A stretch of 64,000 bases of DNA from Thermosynechococcus sp. (GCF_025999095.1 NZ_AP024678.1:2077527-2141526); one strand, 5' to 3'; positions 33,901 through 44,414 are shown, counted from the first letter of the stretch. Notes: generated by a model not told the origin, from the letters alone. Numbers and translations are program-made.

Positions 33901-34944
33901 CTACACAGTCAATAGATTGGCGGACGGCTGGCTAAACAATTGGGCAAACCGCCGGGCTGGGCGATCGCGCCAACCCCCTTTGCCATAGGCATACCCCGCT
34001 ATCAGAGGAAAGGCAATCGTTGCTTCCGAAAAGACCATCTGCTCAACATTCTTGTTCACCTTGCCCCAGGAATGGGCCTCCCGCAAGGTTGAGCCAGAGA
34101 GCGCCCCATCGCGTTCATCGGCAACTGTCACCTGAATCGCATACTTGTGCATCCTCACATCGAATCCCAGCAGTTCCGCTGCAACAACCGTATCCTGGGC
34201 AAAGTTTTTGGGAACTCCGCCGCCAATCATCACCAACCCCGTGGATGGACTCGCCAATTTACATTGGGTTAACTCGCGAAAATCGCGCACTGAATCAATC
34301 GTCAGATGGGCAGCCGGTGAATTCCACTGATGATGGACGAGGCCAAAACCTGCGGAACAATCGCTGAAGGCTGGAACAAAAATGGGCACATGATGCTGGT
34401 AAGCGGCCAATACCACTGAGGGCCTATCAGTGCCGCGCTGTTCCAAGTAGCGCCCCATTTCTTGGATAAATTCCCGTGAAGAATAGGGGCGTTTTTCCAG
34501 CGATGCGGCAATCTCAGCAATGGTCATATCGCAAACCCGCAGTTGATGTTCGTCAATGTAGGTGTCATAGATGCGATCAATGCCGTGTTGCCGCAGCAGC
34601 TCGTCATCTGCTAGCGGATCACCGACATAATGGTAAAATCCCAATGCTTCAAAGAAATCTTGATCAACAATATTGGCCCCAGTTGAAACAATCACATCCA
34701 CCATGTTGTGGCAGATCAAATCATAGACCACTAACTTCAGACCCGCACTAAACAGAGAACCTGCCAGACAGAGGATAATCGCGCAGTCCGGGTCACGCAG
34801 CATTGTGTCATAGATTTTGGCAGCCCGTCCCAAGTTGCGTGCTTGGAAGGCCATGTGACTCATGGACTCCACTAAGGGCACCACATCTAACGTTTTAATG
34901 TCAATGGGTTGAACAGTTTTTTGTAGCAACAGCTCGCGATTCAT
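33901..34944 (-). CDS. deoxyhypusine synthase family protein
   Basis: A 347-residue NAD-dependent enzyme of the deoxyhypusine/homospermidine synthase family. It has ILCLAGSLFSAGLKLVVYDLI, DVIVSTGANIVDQDF, LVMIGGGVPKNF (nucleotide loop) and SGSTLREAHSWGKVN, in which K295 aligns with the catalytic lysine (K329) of human deoxyhypusine synthase. Bacteria have no eIF5A, so members in cyanobacteria probably transfer the aminobutyl group of spermidine to a small amine such as putrescine, forming homospermidine; this is inferred from family knowledge. AGGAGA precedes the ATG. No polyamine gene is adjacent. Confidence 0.85.
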   Translation of the reverse strand: MNRELLLQKTVQPIDIKTLDVVPLVESMSHMAFQARNLGRAAKIYDTMLRDPDCAIILCLAGSLFSAGLKLVVYDLICHNMVDVIVSTGANIVDQDFFEALGFYHYVGDPLADDELLRQHGIDRIYDTYIDEHQLRVCDMTIAEIAASLEKRPYSSREFIQEMGRYLEQRGTDRPSVVLAAYQHHVPIFVPAFSDCSAGFGLVHHQWNSPAAHLTIDSVRDFRELTQCKLASPSTGLVMIGGGVPKNFAQDTVVAAELLGFDVRMHKYAIQVTVADERDGALSGSTLREAHSWGKVNKNVEQMVFSEATIAFPLIAGYAYGKGGWRDRPARRFAQLFSQPSANLLTV

Positions 34945-35415
34945 GGCTTTCTCCTGAACCTGCTAAAAACACAACATTACCGACGAATTGCTCAGCAAAC
35001 TGATTACAGGGACTGACTAACAAGCCAGCCCGCTCATACTGGGCGCTTCGCAGTGGTCGTACCAGGAGATAGCCGGATCCGATTGTCGCCGCTTGTCTAA
35101 GCGAATCTGGAGATCCCAACTCTTAAGCAAGATCGTGAGTGGATTCACCAATTCTGTTTTTGTACACCCCATTGATAAAACATCTTTCTTACCTTAACTA
35201 GATTGAGACCCCTAGAACATCCCCCCTCAGGGGACAATATAATTTCTAGGCCAGTCTAGGCAAGGTGGCTCTATTGCAGTGACTTGAAAATTTGTATCTC
35301 AGGCAACATGAATTAGGATTAACGAGCGGTCAATCAGCGATCGCATCCCTACTTGGTTTGGCATCTTGACACTTTCTTGACACTTGATTTCTAGAGTAGG
35401 CTTACCTTCTCTAAA
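34945..35415. other. 471-bp intergenic region, no confirmed gene
   Basis: On the minus strand the frame of the deoxyhypusine-synthase-like gene is open upstream to about 35119 (RSAQYERAGLLVSPCNQ and more), but a good ribosome site marks the ATG at 34944, so this is probably leader sequence or remnant. An exact tandem 9-mer TTGACACTT lies at 35366-35374 and 35377-35385, period 11. Nothing else is recognisable. Confidence 0.35.
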
Positions 35416-37518
35416 CTAAGGTGATAATCCCCGGTGCCGGAGTAGGGCTTCTGTACTTGGTTCACGGCCACGGAAGGCTTTGAAGATTTCCATAGGGGGT
35501 TGACTGCCGCCAAGGGCAAGCACGGTTTCGCGATAGCGCCGTCCCAGTTCAGCGACGGCTTGCTCATTGTCTAGGCCAACCTCCTCAAAGGCCGCAAAGG
35601 CATCAGCACTGAGAACTTCTGCCCAAAGATAACTGTAGTAACCCGCAGCATATCCCCCGGCAAAAATGTGGCTAAAGCTACAGAGAAACGCATCCTCTGG
35701 CAGAGGGGGCAAAATAGTTGTTGTCTGTGCCAGGCGATCGCGCACCTGTTGCGGGGTTTCCCCCTGTCCTGGTCGGTAGCGGTGGTGCAGCTCCAAATCC
35801 AACAAACTAAAGTGCAACTGCCGCAATAGGGCACTGCCGGCACGATAGGTGCGGGCGGCAACCAGTTTTTCGTAGTAGTGTTCTGGCAGGGGTTCCCCCG
35901 TCTGGTAGTGGCGCGCCATACTCAAGAGTGTAGGGCGATGGTAGCACCAATTTTCCATAAATTGACTGGGGAGTTCGACGGCATCCCACTCCACGTTGTT
36001 AATGCCAGCAGCGCCCGCCTCATCCACCCGTGTCAGCATGTGGTGCAAACCGTGGCCAAATTCGTGGAAGAGGGTTTCCACTTCACTAAAGGTCATCAGG
36101 CTGGGCTTGCCATCCACGGGCGGCGTTTGATTACAGACCAAGTAGGCAACGGGTAAACGGGTCCGCCATTCCCCCCGAAGGCGATATTTGGCGCGACCAA
36201 GGCACTCATCCATCCAGGCGCCACCGCGTTTCTCGCCAGGACGGCTATAGGGATCAAGGTAAAAGTGGGCGATCGTTACATTGTTTTCATCTAGAATCGC
36301 AAAAAAGCGCACATCGGGATGCCAAACGGGGACTTGGCCATCGGCTGGCACAACCGTCACCCCAAAGAGCCGCTTCACTAGGCCAAATAAACCCTCAAGC
36401 ACTTGGGGCAAGGGAAAGTAGGGACGCAGTTCTTCATCGCTGAAGTCAAAGAGGGCTTCCCGCTGCCGTTCTGCCCAATAGGGAATATCCCAGTGCTGTA
36501 GATCGTTGGCCTCAGGTGCCCCTTGCGCAGCGGCAAAGGCTTTGAGGTCTTCCAGTTCCCGCGCCGCAGCCCTATAGCTGACTTGACGCAGTTCCTCAAG
36601 GAGTTTTTCCACACTGGCCACACTGTCCGCCATTTTGCTGGCAAGGCTGAGTTCAGCATAGGTGTTGAATCCTAAAAGCTGGGCCTCTTCGACCCGCAGG
36701 GCAAGGATGCGCTCAAGAATTGGTCGATTATCCCACTCACCACTGCTGGCACGGGAGATGTAGGCCCGATAGAGCTGTTCCCGCAAGTCCCGCCGCTGGC
36801 TGTGCTGCATAAAGGGGCCAAAGCTGGGGAAGTCGAGGGTAATGTGCCATGGTCCTGTTTCTGGGGTTGCGGTCTCAATGCCATCTTGGCGAGCAGTTTG
36901 GGCAGCCAACGCCAATAGACTGGGGGGAAGTCCAGCCACCTCATCGGGTTGGGTGAGCTTGAGGCGAAAGGCCTTAGTGGCATCTAAAAGGTTGTTGGAG
37001 AATTGGGTAGATAGCTCTGCCAATTCCAGTTGAATGGCATTGAAGCGCTCCTTGGCGGCACCCGTGAGGCCAACCCCACTGTGTTCGGCATTGCGAATGG
37101 CCGCTTCAACAATGCGTTTGCGCGCAGGGGGATTGCTCTGAAATTCTGGACTGGCAGCTAGTGCCTTAAAGCCTTCATAGAGGGGCCGCGATTGCCCCAG
37201 ACGGGTGTAGAACTCCACCACTTGGGGTTGAACCGCTTCGTAGGCTTGGCGCAGTTCAGGGCTGTTTTTGACGCCCGTTAGATGGCTGACAATGCCCCAG
37301 GTCCAATCCAAGCGATCGCTCAGGCGCTCGAGGGGTTCCACCAACCCTTCCCACGTCGGGGTAAAGGATTGCTCAAGGGCTTCTAATTCTTGGGTGAGGT
37401 CCTGTAACAGTTGGCGCAGGGCTGGCTCAACATGGCTCACCTGAATCTGATCAAAGGGGGGAAAACCATCGCCCCGCAATAAGGGATTATCGGTGTGAGG
37501 GGAAGTCGCAATAACCAT
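35416..37518 (-). CDS. prlC: M3-family oligopeptidase (oligopeptidase A type)
   Basis: Cytoplasmic zinc metallopeptidase that degrades short peptides, including cleaved signal peptides. The 700-residue protein is alpha-helical, with the zinc motif HEFGHGLHHML near residue 485 and the distal ligand and substrate loop VEWDAVELPSQFMENWC. The C-terminal SHIFAGGYAAGYYSYLWAEVLSADAF is typical of the family. AGGA stands 7 bases before the ATG. The gene lies 12 bases after an M23 peptidase and behind PBP2 in one direction, so it may be the last gene of an envelope operon. Confidence 0.93.
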   Translation of the reverse strand: MVIATSPHTDNPLLRGDGFPPFDQIQVSHVEPALRQLLQDLTQELEALEQSFTPTWEGLVEPLERLSDRLDWTWGIVSHLTGVKNSPELRQAYEAVQPQVVEFYTRLGQSRPLYEGFKALAASPEFQSNPPARKRIVEAAIRNAEHSGVGLTGAAKERFNAIQLELAELSTQFSNNLLDATKAFRLKLTQPDEVAGLPPSLLALAAQTARQDGIETATPETGPWHITLDFPSFGPFMQHSQRRDLREQLYRAYISRASSGEWDNRPILERILALRVEEAQLLGFNTYAELSLASKMADSVASVEKLLEELRQVSYRAAARELEDLKAFAAAQGAPEANDLQHWDIPYWAERQREALFDFSDEELRPYFPLPQVLEGLFGLVKRLFGVTVVPADGQVPVWHPDVRFFAILDENNVTIAHFYLDPYSRPGEKRGGAWMDECLGRAKYRLRGEWRTRLPVAYLVCNQTPPVDGKPSLMTFSEVETLFHEFGHGLHHMLTRVDEAGAAGINNVEWDAVELPSQFMENWCYHRPTLLSMARHYQTGEPLPEHYYEKLVAARTYRAGSALLRQLHFSLLDLELHHRYRPGQGETPQQVRDRLAQTTTILPPLPEDAFLCSFSHIFAGGYAAGYYSYLWAEVLSADAFAAFEEVGLDNEQAVAELGRRYRETVLALGGSQPPMEIFKAFRGREPSTEALLRHRGLSP

Positions 37519-37530
37519 TTGGTGTCCTAC

Positions 37531-38490
37531 CTAAGTGCGATTCGACCCCTGACGGGCTTGGGCGATCGCCTGCTTTAATTGGGTCAATGCTAATTGTAAC
37601 CGCGCTTCTGGTGCAACGGGAAGCAATCCCTGGGCAGTCATTGCCTGAATTTCAAAGTGAAGGTGCGGCCCTGTGGCGTTGCCTGTACTCCCCACTAGGC
37701 CGATGATCTCCCCTTGCTTGACCCACTGGCCGGGATGGACAAAACGCTGGGAAAGGTGGGCATAGAGGGTTTGGTGCTGGGCGGGTGGGTGTTGCAAAAT
37801 AACGGTGAGGCCATAGCCCCCCCGCCAATCGGACTCAATAACTCGCCCCTCAAAGACGGCCAACACCGGTGTACCTTCAGGGGCACCCAGGTCTGTTCCG
37901 GAATGGAAGCGGCGATCGCCAAAAATGGGATGGATGCGCCAGCCGAAGGTTGAGGTCATGGGCACCGGGAACGGCAAGGGAAAGAGCATTTGGCCGCGGT
38001 TGACGGTCAGCCAACGCAAGGGATTCGCTCCTGGAAAGGGCTGACGTACATAGGCGGGCACAGCCGTTTGGGCAGAGGGCAAAACATTTCTTGGGTTGGC
38101 AGCAACCACAGGGCGATGGAAGGCTGGCGCAGAGGGTTGGCGGGTGGCAGTGGGGGTGGAGGGCTGTGGAGCACCTTGGCCTTGGCAAATGTTGCTGGGA
38201 ATGCTCTCGCTAACGATGGCTTGACAACCTGTGGAGCGCTCTTGGATCACAATGGGGATGGAGCGGGCAGGCTTGAGGTTTTCGAGGGGTTCACTACCGG
38301 GGGGTGGATCTACGGGTTCTGTGGAGAATACAAGAGGCTCACTCTCCACGGGTTGCAGCGGATTCACAGGGGGGGGTACAGCGGCTTCCGGTTCTACTGG
38401 CAGAGTTTCAGCAACGCTCTGGCGAGTCCCCAAAGTCGTTGTCAGTAGGCCCACGGCCAGCCCTAGAGCAATGGCGCGTTGCTCGATCAT
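37531..38490 (-). CDS. M23-family (LytM) peptidase, secreted
   Basis: A 319-residue protein with a signal peptide (ALGLAVGLLTTTLGTRQSVA), a long Pro-rich linker with one Cys pair (STGCQAIVSESIPSNIC), and a C-terminal M23 domain: FGWRIHPIFGDRRFHSGTDLGAPEGTPV (zinc His and Asp), LYAHLSQRFVHPGQWV and GPHLHFEI (HxH). It cuts peptide cross-bridges in murein or, if inactive, activates amidases; the metal ligands are all present. GGAG precedes the ATG. It follows pbp2 closely, as expected of cell-wall remodelling genes. Confidence 0.92.
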   Translation of the reverse strand: MIEQRAIALGLAVGLLTTTLGTRQSVAETLPVEPEAAVPPPVNPLQPVESEPLVFSTEPVDPPPGSEPLENLKPARSIPIVIQERSTGCQAIVSESIPSNICQGQGAPQPSTPTATRQPSAPAFHRPVVAANPRNVLPSAQTAVPAYVRQPFPGANPLRWLTVNRGQMLFPLPFPVPMTSTFGWRIHPIFGDRRFHSGTDLGAPEGTPVLAVFEGRVIESDWRGGYGLTVILQHPPAQHQTLYAHLSQRFVHPGQWVKQGEIIGLVGSTGNATGPHLHFEIQAMTAQGLLPVAPEARLQLALTQLKQAIAQARQGSNRT

Positions 38491-38567
38491 GGCTCACTCC
38501 ATCACACGCACTGTTTTCAATTCTAGGGACAACCTAGGGGAATGACAATCTTCTTGCTGGCAAGGGA

Positions 38568-40346
38568 CTAGCGATCGCGAATCTTCATATAGGCTTGAAT
38601 CACCTTGAGGACCATGGGGCCACAGACAGAACCGCCGCCGCCCCCTGAGTTTTCGGCAAAGGCCACAACCACAATTTCCGGCTTCTCGGCAGGGGCATAG
38701 GCGCCAAACCAAGTATGGTTAGGGCGAGGCGGATCTTCGCCCGTACCACTTTTGCCCGCGATCGCTACCTCAGAAACATTCAGAGCCGCTCCTGTTCCAT
38801 TAGTTACCACCTGTCGTAGGCCTTGGCGCAGCACTTGTACGGTAGAAGGCTGCAAGTTCAATGATTGTCGCCAGCGCTCAGGATTTTCAGAAGCAATCAG
38901 GTGCGGACGCACTTTGTAGCCCCCATTCGCAGGCACGGCAAACATGACCGCCGCTTGAACCGGACTCACTTGCAGCGCCCCTTGGCCAATGGCCGTAATT
39001 AAGGTGTCGCCATCGTACCAGCCTTCGCCAAAGGTTTTCCGCTTCCACTGGGGATCCGGGACAAAGCCCGCTGCTTCCCCCGGTAAGTCAATACCCGTTT
39101 TGGTGCCCATGCCAAAGCGCCGTGCCCACTCAATCAGGGTTTCAGGGCCAATGCCACGGGCGACTTGACCAAAAAAGGTGTTACTGCTCCAAGCTAAGGC
39201 GCCCGCAAAGCCCAAAGGCCCAAAGCCTGCCCGATTCCAATCGTGGAAGGCAAAGCCCCCTGTATAAAGAGCAGGATAGGTCATGAGAACAGTATCAGGG
39301 CTGAACTTGCCAGACTCTAGAGCCGCCACCGTTGTCACGATTTTGAAGGTACTGGCGGGGGGAAACCCTTGGAGGGCACGGTTGACAAAGGGAAACTGCC
39401 GCCGCTGTAGCTCCTGCCACTGGACTTGGGTCATACGGCGAGCAAACCAATTGGGGTCAAAGGCAGGGTAACTGGCCAGGGCCAGAATCGAACCATCGCG
39501 GGGATTCATAGCCACGATCGCCCCCGGGCGATCGCCCAGGGCAGCCTCTGCGGCTTTTTGTAGGTCTAGGTCCACCGTCAGGGTAATGTCATTGCCCGGC
39601 CGCGCCACCTTTTGCCCCAAAATACGGATCACCTTCCCTTGGCCATCCACTTCCACCTGCTGACCGCCCCAGGTTCCCCGCAGGACTCTTTCATAGGTAG
39701 CTTCCACGCCCATTTTGCCCATGACATCCCCAAGGCGGTAGCCCTGATCTCGATGGGCAGCAAGCTCTTCTTCGTTGAGTTCACCGATGTAGCCAATAAT
39801 GTGGGCCGCCGTTTCACCGTGGGGATAAAAGCGCAGGGCCTCACGGTCAATTTCGACTCCCGTCAGCAAATTGCGGTGTTCTTCGAGAGCAATAATTTGC
39901 CCTTGGTTAATTCCTTGGGCAATGCGAATCAACGACGGGGAGTTCACCCCCGCTTGTTTGACCCGCGCTTCGATTTCACTGGCGGGGATATTGAGCACCC
40001 GCGAGAGAATTCTCACCGTCTGCGGCCATTCAGGCTTTTTAGCAGCAAGGGGCCAAAGAAAAACAGAGTAGGAAAACGTGTTGCCCGCCAGAATCCGCCC
40101 CTTGCGATCCAAAATCTTGCCCCGCTCTGGCGGTTTGGGAATCAGGCGAATGCGGTTGTCATCGGCCATTTGGCGGTTGCGGTGGCCTTCCACAAGTTGC
40201 AGGTAGGCCAAGCGACTGCCAATGCCCCCCAGCAAAAATACGGTCATAATCGAGAGCAACACCAAGACCCGACCCTGCTTGCCAACCTTGCGATCGCAGG
40301 CTGGGTCAGTGAGAGGACAAGGAGGGGCTGTTTTCAGGATAGCCAT
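38568..40346 (-). CDS. mrdA: penicillin-binding protein 2 (class B transpeptidase)
   Basis: Cross-links peptidoglycan during cell elongation. About 592 residues: cytoplasmic tail, one membrane helix (VLVLLSIMTVFLLGGIGSRLAYL), the PBP dimer domain (RGKILDRKGRILAGN, HIIGYIGELNEEELA, GVEATYERVLRG) and the transpeptidase domain with PASTFKI (active-site SxxK), a middle SSN motif (AWSSNTFFG) and GKSGTGE (KSG, the third motif). The start may be ATG 40346 or the upstream ATG 40379; neither has a clear ribosome site. A duplicated CAGTCTATCCATT lies at the upstream start. The M23 and M3 genes follow. Confidence 0.92.
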   Translation of the reverse strand: MAILKTAPPCPLTDPACDRKVGKQGRVLVLLSIMTVFLLGGIGSRLAYLQLVEGHRNRQMADDNRIRLIPKPPERGKILDRKGRILAGNTFSYSVFLWPLAAKKPEWPQTVRILSRVLNIPASEIEARVKQAGVNSPSLIRIAQGINQGQIIALEEHRNLLTGVEIDREALRFYPHGETAAHIIGYIGELNEEELAAHRDQGYRLGDVMGKMGVEATYERVLRGTWGGQQVEVDGQGKVIRILGQKVARPGNDITLTVDLDLQKAAEAALGDRPGAIVAMNPRDGSILALASYPAFDPNWFARRMTQVQWQELQRRQFPFVNRALQGFPPASTFKIVTTVAALESGKFSPDTVLMTYPALYTGGFAFHDWNRAGFGPLGFAGALAWSSNTFFGQVARGIGPETLIEWARRFGMGTKTGIDLPGEAAGFVPDPQWKRKTFGEGWYDGDTLITAIGQGALQVSPVQAAVMFAVPANGGYKVRPHLIASENPERWRQSLNLQPSTVQVLRQGLRQVVTNGTGAALNVSEVAIAGKSGTGEDPPRPNHTWFGAYAPAEKPEIVVVAFAENSGGGGGSVCGPMVLKVIQAYMKIRDR

Positions 40347-40483
40347 GGGTTGGAGGCGTTGATAACTCAGTCTATCCATTCAGTCTATCCATTCAACTGC
40401 CACTCTATCAGATACCGTCAGCTAGAGCTTAAGGCTGGCAGTCCCCTAGAAACCGTCTCGCTATTGCGCTATAGTGCCAATGT

Positions 40484-41143
40484 ATGAAGCGATCGCGCCC
40501 TCGTCCCCGGGTCCAACCCCCTGGTCAAAATCTCGACTCCTTTCTCGATGTCCTCACCAACACGGTGGGGGTCATGATCTTTGTCTGTCTTTTTGCCAGC
40601 TTGACAGCGAGCATCTCTCCCGCCCTGGTGCGCACCCCCATGGCTCGCGAAACCCGCAAGCAGGTGTATTTCTTTGAGTGTCGCGAAAATCGCGCCCTGC
40701 CCCTTGAAAAAGATGCAGCCAGTGAGGCCATCGATCGCCACCTCAGGCAGGTTAGTGACAACCCCTTTGCATCCGTCGATCAAATTCAGCAACAACTGAC
40801 GTCCTTTCGCTACAGTACCCGCTACTACGATGTACGCCTGAGTCTGGTTCTCCAAGGCGAGAAACCCATTCTGCAAACCCACTTTGAGCCCCGCGATCGC
40901 CTGGGTGGGGAGTTTTTCAACACGCTGGAAAAGCCCAGCTCCAACTTTCGCCGTGTTCTTGATCGCCTCTCGCCAGCGCGGTATTCCTTGGTCTTCTTTG
41001 TGCGTCCCGATGGCTTTGATTGTTTTCGAGCTGCCCGTGGGATTGCTTGGCGCAGTGGTTTTGATGTGGGTTGGGAACCGATGGGGGAGGGGCGTTCCAT
41101 TGTCTTTGTCAGTGGCGGTGGTCGCCGTGTTACTGTGCAGTAG
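40484..41143 (+). CDS. conserved hypothetical protein with one N-terminal membrane helix
   Basis: A 219-residue protein: basic Pro-rich start (MKRSRPRPRVQPPGQ), then FLDVLTNTVGVMIFVCLFASL, one membrane segment led by Asp, then a mixed soluble domain (QVYFFECRENRALPLEKDAASEAID, YSLVFFVRPDGFDCFRAARGIAWRSGFDVGWEPM). The membrane segment with DVLTN resembles ExbD/TolR-like or MotB-like anchors, and the end resembles the periplasmic fold of such proteins (VRPDG... GFDVGWEP); this is inference. No ExbB-like partner is adjacent. It lies 15 bases before hisF. Confidence 0.7.
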   Translation: MKRSRPRPRVQPPGQNLDSFLDVLTNTVGVMIFVCLFASLTASISPALVRTPMARETRKQVYFFECRENRALPLEKDAASEAIDRHLRQVSDNPFASVDQIQQQLTSFRYSTRYYDVRLSLVLQGEKPILQTHFEPRDRLGGEFFNTLEKPSSNFRRVLDRLSPARYSLVFFVRPDGFDCFRAARGIAWRSGFDVGWEPMGEGRSIVFVSGGGRRVTVQ

Positions 41144-41158
41144 CCACAAGGAGGGATG

Positions 41159-41974
41159 ATGCTTGCCAAACGAATTTTGCCCTGTCTGGATGTGAAGGCG
41201 GGGCGGGTGGTCAAGGGGGTGAACTTTGTTAACCTGCGGGATGCTGGCGATCCGGTAGAACTGGCTCAGGCCTACAATGCAGCGGGGGCCGATGAACTGG
41301 TGTTTTTAGATATTACAGCTACCCACGAAGAGCGCAACATCCTCATTGATGTTGTCTATCGCACCGCGGATCAGGTGTTTATTCCCCTAACGGTGGGGGG
41401 TGGCATTCAGTCCCTGACGATGATCAAGGATCTATTGCGGGCCGGGGCCGATAAAGTCAGCCTGAATTCGGCGGCAGTGCGGCAACCCGATCTTGTGAAT
41501 CAGGCTAGCGATCGCTTTGGTGCCCAATGTATTGTTGTTGCCATTGATGCTCGACGCGAAGCCCATTGTGCTCCTGACAATCCCCGCTGGCAAGTCTATG
41601 TGCGCGGCGGACGAGAAGCCACGGGTCTAGATGCCGTAGAGTGGGCCGTGGAAATGGCCAAGCGGGGCGCGGGGGAACTATTAGTGACCAGTATGGATGC
41701 CGATGGCACCCAGGCGGGCTATGACCTTGAATTGACGCGGGCGATCGCCGAGCGAGTAGAAGTGCCCGTGATTGCCTCCGGAGGCGCTGGCACCTGTGAA
41801 CATATTCGGGCGGCGCTGGTGGAAGGCAAGGCGCAAGCCGCACTTCTGGCCTCACTGTTGCACTATGGCCACCTGACGATCGCTCAGATCAAGGACTATC
41901 TACATCAGCACCAAGTGCCCGTGCGCCAAGCAGAGCCCCTCCCTCAACCAGCCAGAGAAGGACTAGGGCATTAA
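41159..41974 (+). CDS. hisF: imidazole glycerol phosphate synthase, cyclase subunit
   Basis: With HisH it makes imidazole glycerol phosphate and AICAR from PRFAR in histidine synthesis. The (beta/alpha)8 barrel of about 271 residues shows [22 protein letters not shown] (Asp of the catalytic pair), [40 protein letters not shown] (second catalytic Asp) and VIASGGAG. Two ATG codons are in tandem (41156, 41159); the second is at better distance from AGGAGG. Its stop is one base from that of convergent phosphoketolase. Confidence 0.96.
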   Translation: MLAKRILPCLDVKAGRVVKGVNFVNLRDAGDPVELAQAYNAAGADELVFLDITATHEERNILIDVVYRTADQVFIPLTVGGGIQSLTMIKDLLRAGADKVSLNSAAVRQPDLVNQASDRFGAQCIVVAIDARREAHCAPDNPRWQVYVRGGREATGLDAVEWAVEMAKRGAGELLVTSMDADGTQAGYDLELTRAIAERVEVPVIASGGAGTCEHIRAALVEGKAQAALLASLLHYGHLTIAQIKDYLHQHQVPVRQAEPLPQPAREGLGH

Positions 41975-41975
41975 G

Positions 41976-44414
41976 CTAGAACGGCCATGTCCAGTGGCGA
42001 AACTCTGGCTTGTCCACACCGTGCTCGTAGGCATAGTTGCGGGCGGCAATTTGCATGTTGCGGAATTTTTCCTTGGCATGGGCACCCGCCACCTGCAGTT
42101 CAGGGAGGCGATCGATGGCATCAATGGCCAAACTAAAGCGATCAATCTCATTATTGATGGCCAATTCCAAGGGGGTGTTGATGTTGCCCTTTTCCTTGTA
42201 GCCCCGCACGTGTAGGTTACGGTGATTGTGGCGGCGGTAGGCAAGGCGGTGAATTAACCACGGGTAGCCATGGAAGTTAAAGATAATCGGGCGATCGAGG
42301 GTAAATAGGCTATCAAAGTCGCGATCGCTCAGGCCATGGGGGTGTTCGGTTTCCGGTTGCAGCTTAAAGAGATCCACCACATTAATGTAGCGAATCTTGA
42401 GCTCTGGAAATTCTTGCCGCAGGAGGGCGATCGCCGCCAATGCCTCTTGGGTGGGAATATCGCCAGCGCTGGCCATCACCAGATCTGGCTCACAGCCTTG
42501 ATCGTTGCTGGCCCATTCCCAAATGCCTACGCCTTTGGTGCAGTGGATAATGGCCTGCTCCATTGTCAGATACTGCAGGTGTAGCTGCTTGTCGGCAACA
42601 ATTACGTTGACATAATTTTTGCTTCGCAGGCAGTGATCGGCCACCGACAGCAGCGAATTCACATCGGGAGGCAGGTAAATGCGGGTCACCTTGGCACTTT
42701 TGTTGCAGACAATATCTAGAAATCCTGGATCTTGGTGAGTGAAGCCATTGTGATCCTGCCGCCACACCGTTGAGGTAATCAGCAGGTTCAAAGAGGCCAC
42801 ATCTGCCCGCCACGACAGATCATGGCAAAGGCTCAACCACTTGGCATGTTGGTTGAACATTGAATCAATCACATGGGCAAACGCCTCATAGGTGGAGAAA
42901 AAGCCATGACGACCCGTGAGCAGGTAGCCCTCCAACATCCCCTCTAGGGTGTGCTCGCTCAGCATTTCAATGATGCGGCCCTCAGGGGACAGTTCACCGC
43001 CGTCGGCATCCTCATCAAAGTACTCAGCAATCCAAAACTTCTTGCTGGCCTCATAAACCCCATTGAGCTTGTTTGAGGTGGTTTCGTCGGGACCAAAGAT
43101 GCGAAAATTCGTGGGGTTATTGCGCATAACATCCCGCAGAAAGACTCCCAAGGGACGGGTATTTTCCGCCTCAATTTGCCCGGGCTTGTCAAAGGTGAGG
43201 CCGTATTGACGAAAGTCAGGCATTTTCAAGTCTTTGCGCAAGAGCCCGCCATTGGCGTGGGGATTCATGCCCATGCGGTAGGGACCCGTGGGGGCCAAAG
43301 CCTTGAGGTCAGGGCGGAGGGTGCCATTTTCATCAAAGAGTTCCTCAGGCCGGTAGCTGCGCAGCCAATTTTCCAAAAGCTGGAGATTTTCGGGATTGGT
43401 GTGCACATCCGCTAGCGGAACTTGGTGCGATCGCCACGACCCCTCTACCCTATGGCCATTAACTGCCGCTGGGCCCGTCCAACCCTTGGGAGTGCGCAGA
43501 ATAATCATCGGCCAACGGGGGAGGGTGGTCACACCCTCTTGGCGGGCAGCCCGCTGAATCTCCTTGATCTTGGTTAAACAATAGTCCAAGGTTGCTGCCA
43601 TTGCTTGGTGCATAGAGGGGCGATCGCAACCTTCCACAAAACAGGGTTCATAACCCAAACCACAGAAGTAGCTGGCCAAATCTTGGTGGGGAATGCGAGC
43701 CAAAATTGTTGGGTTGTTAATCTTGTAGCCATTCAAGTTCAAAATGGGCAGTACTGCTCCATCCCGTGCCGGATTCAGGAATTTATTAATGTGCCATGAG
43801 GTCGCCAGGGGGCCGGTTTCCGCTTCGCCATCGCCGACAACCGCAGCCACAATCAAGTCTGGGTTATCAAAGGCCGCCCCACAGGCATGGGAGAGCACAT
43901 ACCCCAGCTCTCCCCCTTCGTGAATTGAGCCGGGGGTTTCGGGGGTGCAGTGGCTACCGATGCCACCCGGGAAGGAAAACTGCTTAAAGAATTTTTTGAG
44001 CCCTACCGCATCTTGACTGATATTGGGGTAAATCTCGCTGTAGCTCCCCTCAAGGTAAACCGGCGCCAACACGCCTGGGGCACCATGACCCGGCCCTGCT
44101 AAAAAAATAACCTCCTGTTGATATTTTTTGATAATGCGGTTGAGGTGCAAATAGCAAAAGGCCAAGGCAGGACTGGCGCCCCAGTGACCGAGCAGACGTT
44201 TTTTAATGTGTTCGGGCTTGAGGGGCTCCCTCAGCAGGGGGTTATCGAGCAAATAGATCATGCCCACTGCCAAATAGTTACAGGCGCGGAAGAAGGCATC
44301 CATGGCCTCAACTTCAGCAGCACTCAAGGGCTGTCCTTGAATTGTGGCGCGAGCCAGACCAAAGGGATGGATATCCTCGGTGGGTGGAATAGGACAGGGA
44401 GGAGAGCTGACCAT
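41976..44414 (-). CDS. xfp: xylulose-5-phosphate/fructose-6-phosphate phosphoketolase
   Basis: Thiamine-diphosphate enzyme that cleaves xylulose-5-P or fructose-6-P with phosphate to acetyl-phosphate, giving a route to acetyl units that saves carbon. The 812-residue protein has [62 protein letters not shown] (ThDP-binding GDGE), [28 protein letters not shown] and HQDPGFLD. The His residues expected at the active site are in place. GAGG stands before the ATG. The 245 bases upstream separate it from the restriction-modification island. Confidence 0.95.
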   Translation of the reverse strand: MVSSPPCPIPPTEDIHPFGLARATIQGQPLSAAEVEAMDAFFRACNYLAVGMIYLLDNPLLREPLKPEHIKKRLLGHWGASPALAFCYLHLNRIIKKYQQEVIFLAGPGHGAPGVLAPVYLEGSYSEIYPNISQDAVGLKKFFKQFSFPGGIGSHCTPETPGSIHEGGELGYVLSHACGAAFDNPDLIVAAVVGDGEAETGPLATSWHINKFLNPARDGAVLPILNLNGYKINNPTILARIPHQDLASYFCGLGYEPCFVEGCDRPSMHQAMAATLDYCLTKIKEIQRAARQEGVTTLPRWPMIILRTPKGWTGPAAVNGHRVEGSWRSHQVPLADVHTNPENLQLLENWLRSYRPEELFDENGTLRPDLKALAPTGPYRMGMNPHANGGLLRKDLKMPDFRQYGLTFDKPGQIEAENTRPLGVFLRDVMRNNPTNFRIFGPDETTSNKLNGVYEASKKFWIAEYFDEDADGGELSPEGRIIEMLSEHTLEGMLEGYLLTGRHGFFSTYEAFAHVIDSMFNQHAKWLSLCHDLSWRADVASLNLLITSTVWRQDHNGFTHQDPGFLDIVCNKSAKVTRIYLPPDVNSLLSVADHCLRSKNYVNVIVADKQLHLQYLTMEQAIIHCTKGVGIWEWASNDQGCEPDLVMASAGDIPTQEALAAIALLRQEFPELKIRYINVVDLFKLQPETEHPHGLSDRDFDSLFTLDRPIIFNFHGYPWLIHRLAYRRHNHRNLHVRGYKEKGNINTPLELAINNEIDRFSLAIDAIDRLPELQVAGAHAKEKFRNMQIAARNYAYEHGVDKPEFRHWTWPF

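Noticed and set aside
39612-40487. 291-residue plus-strand frame opposite PBP2
   Set aside because: PBP2 motifs on the minus strand are complete; the plus frame is low in recognisable structure.
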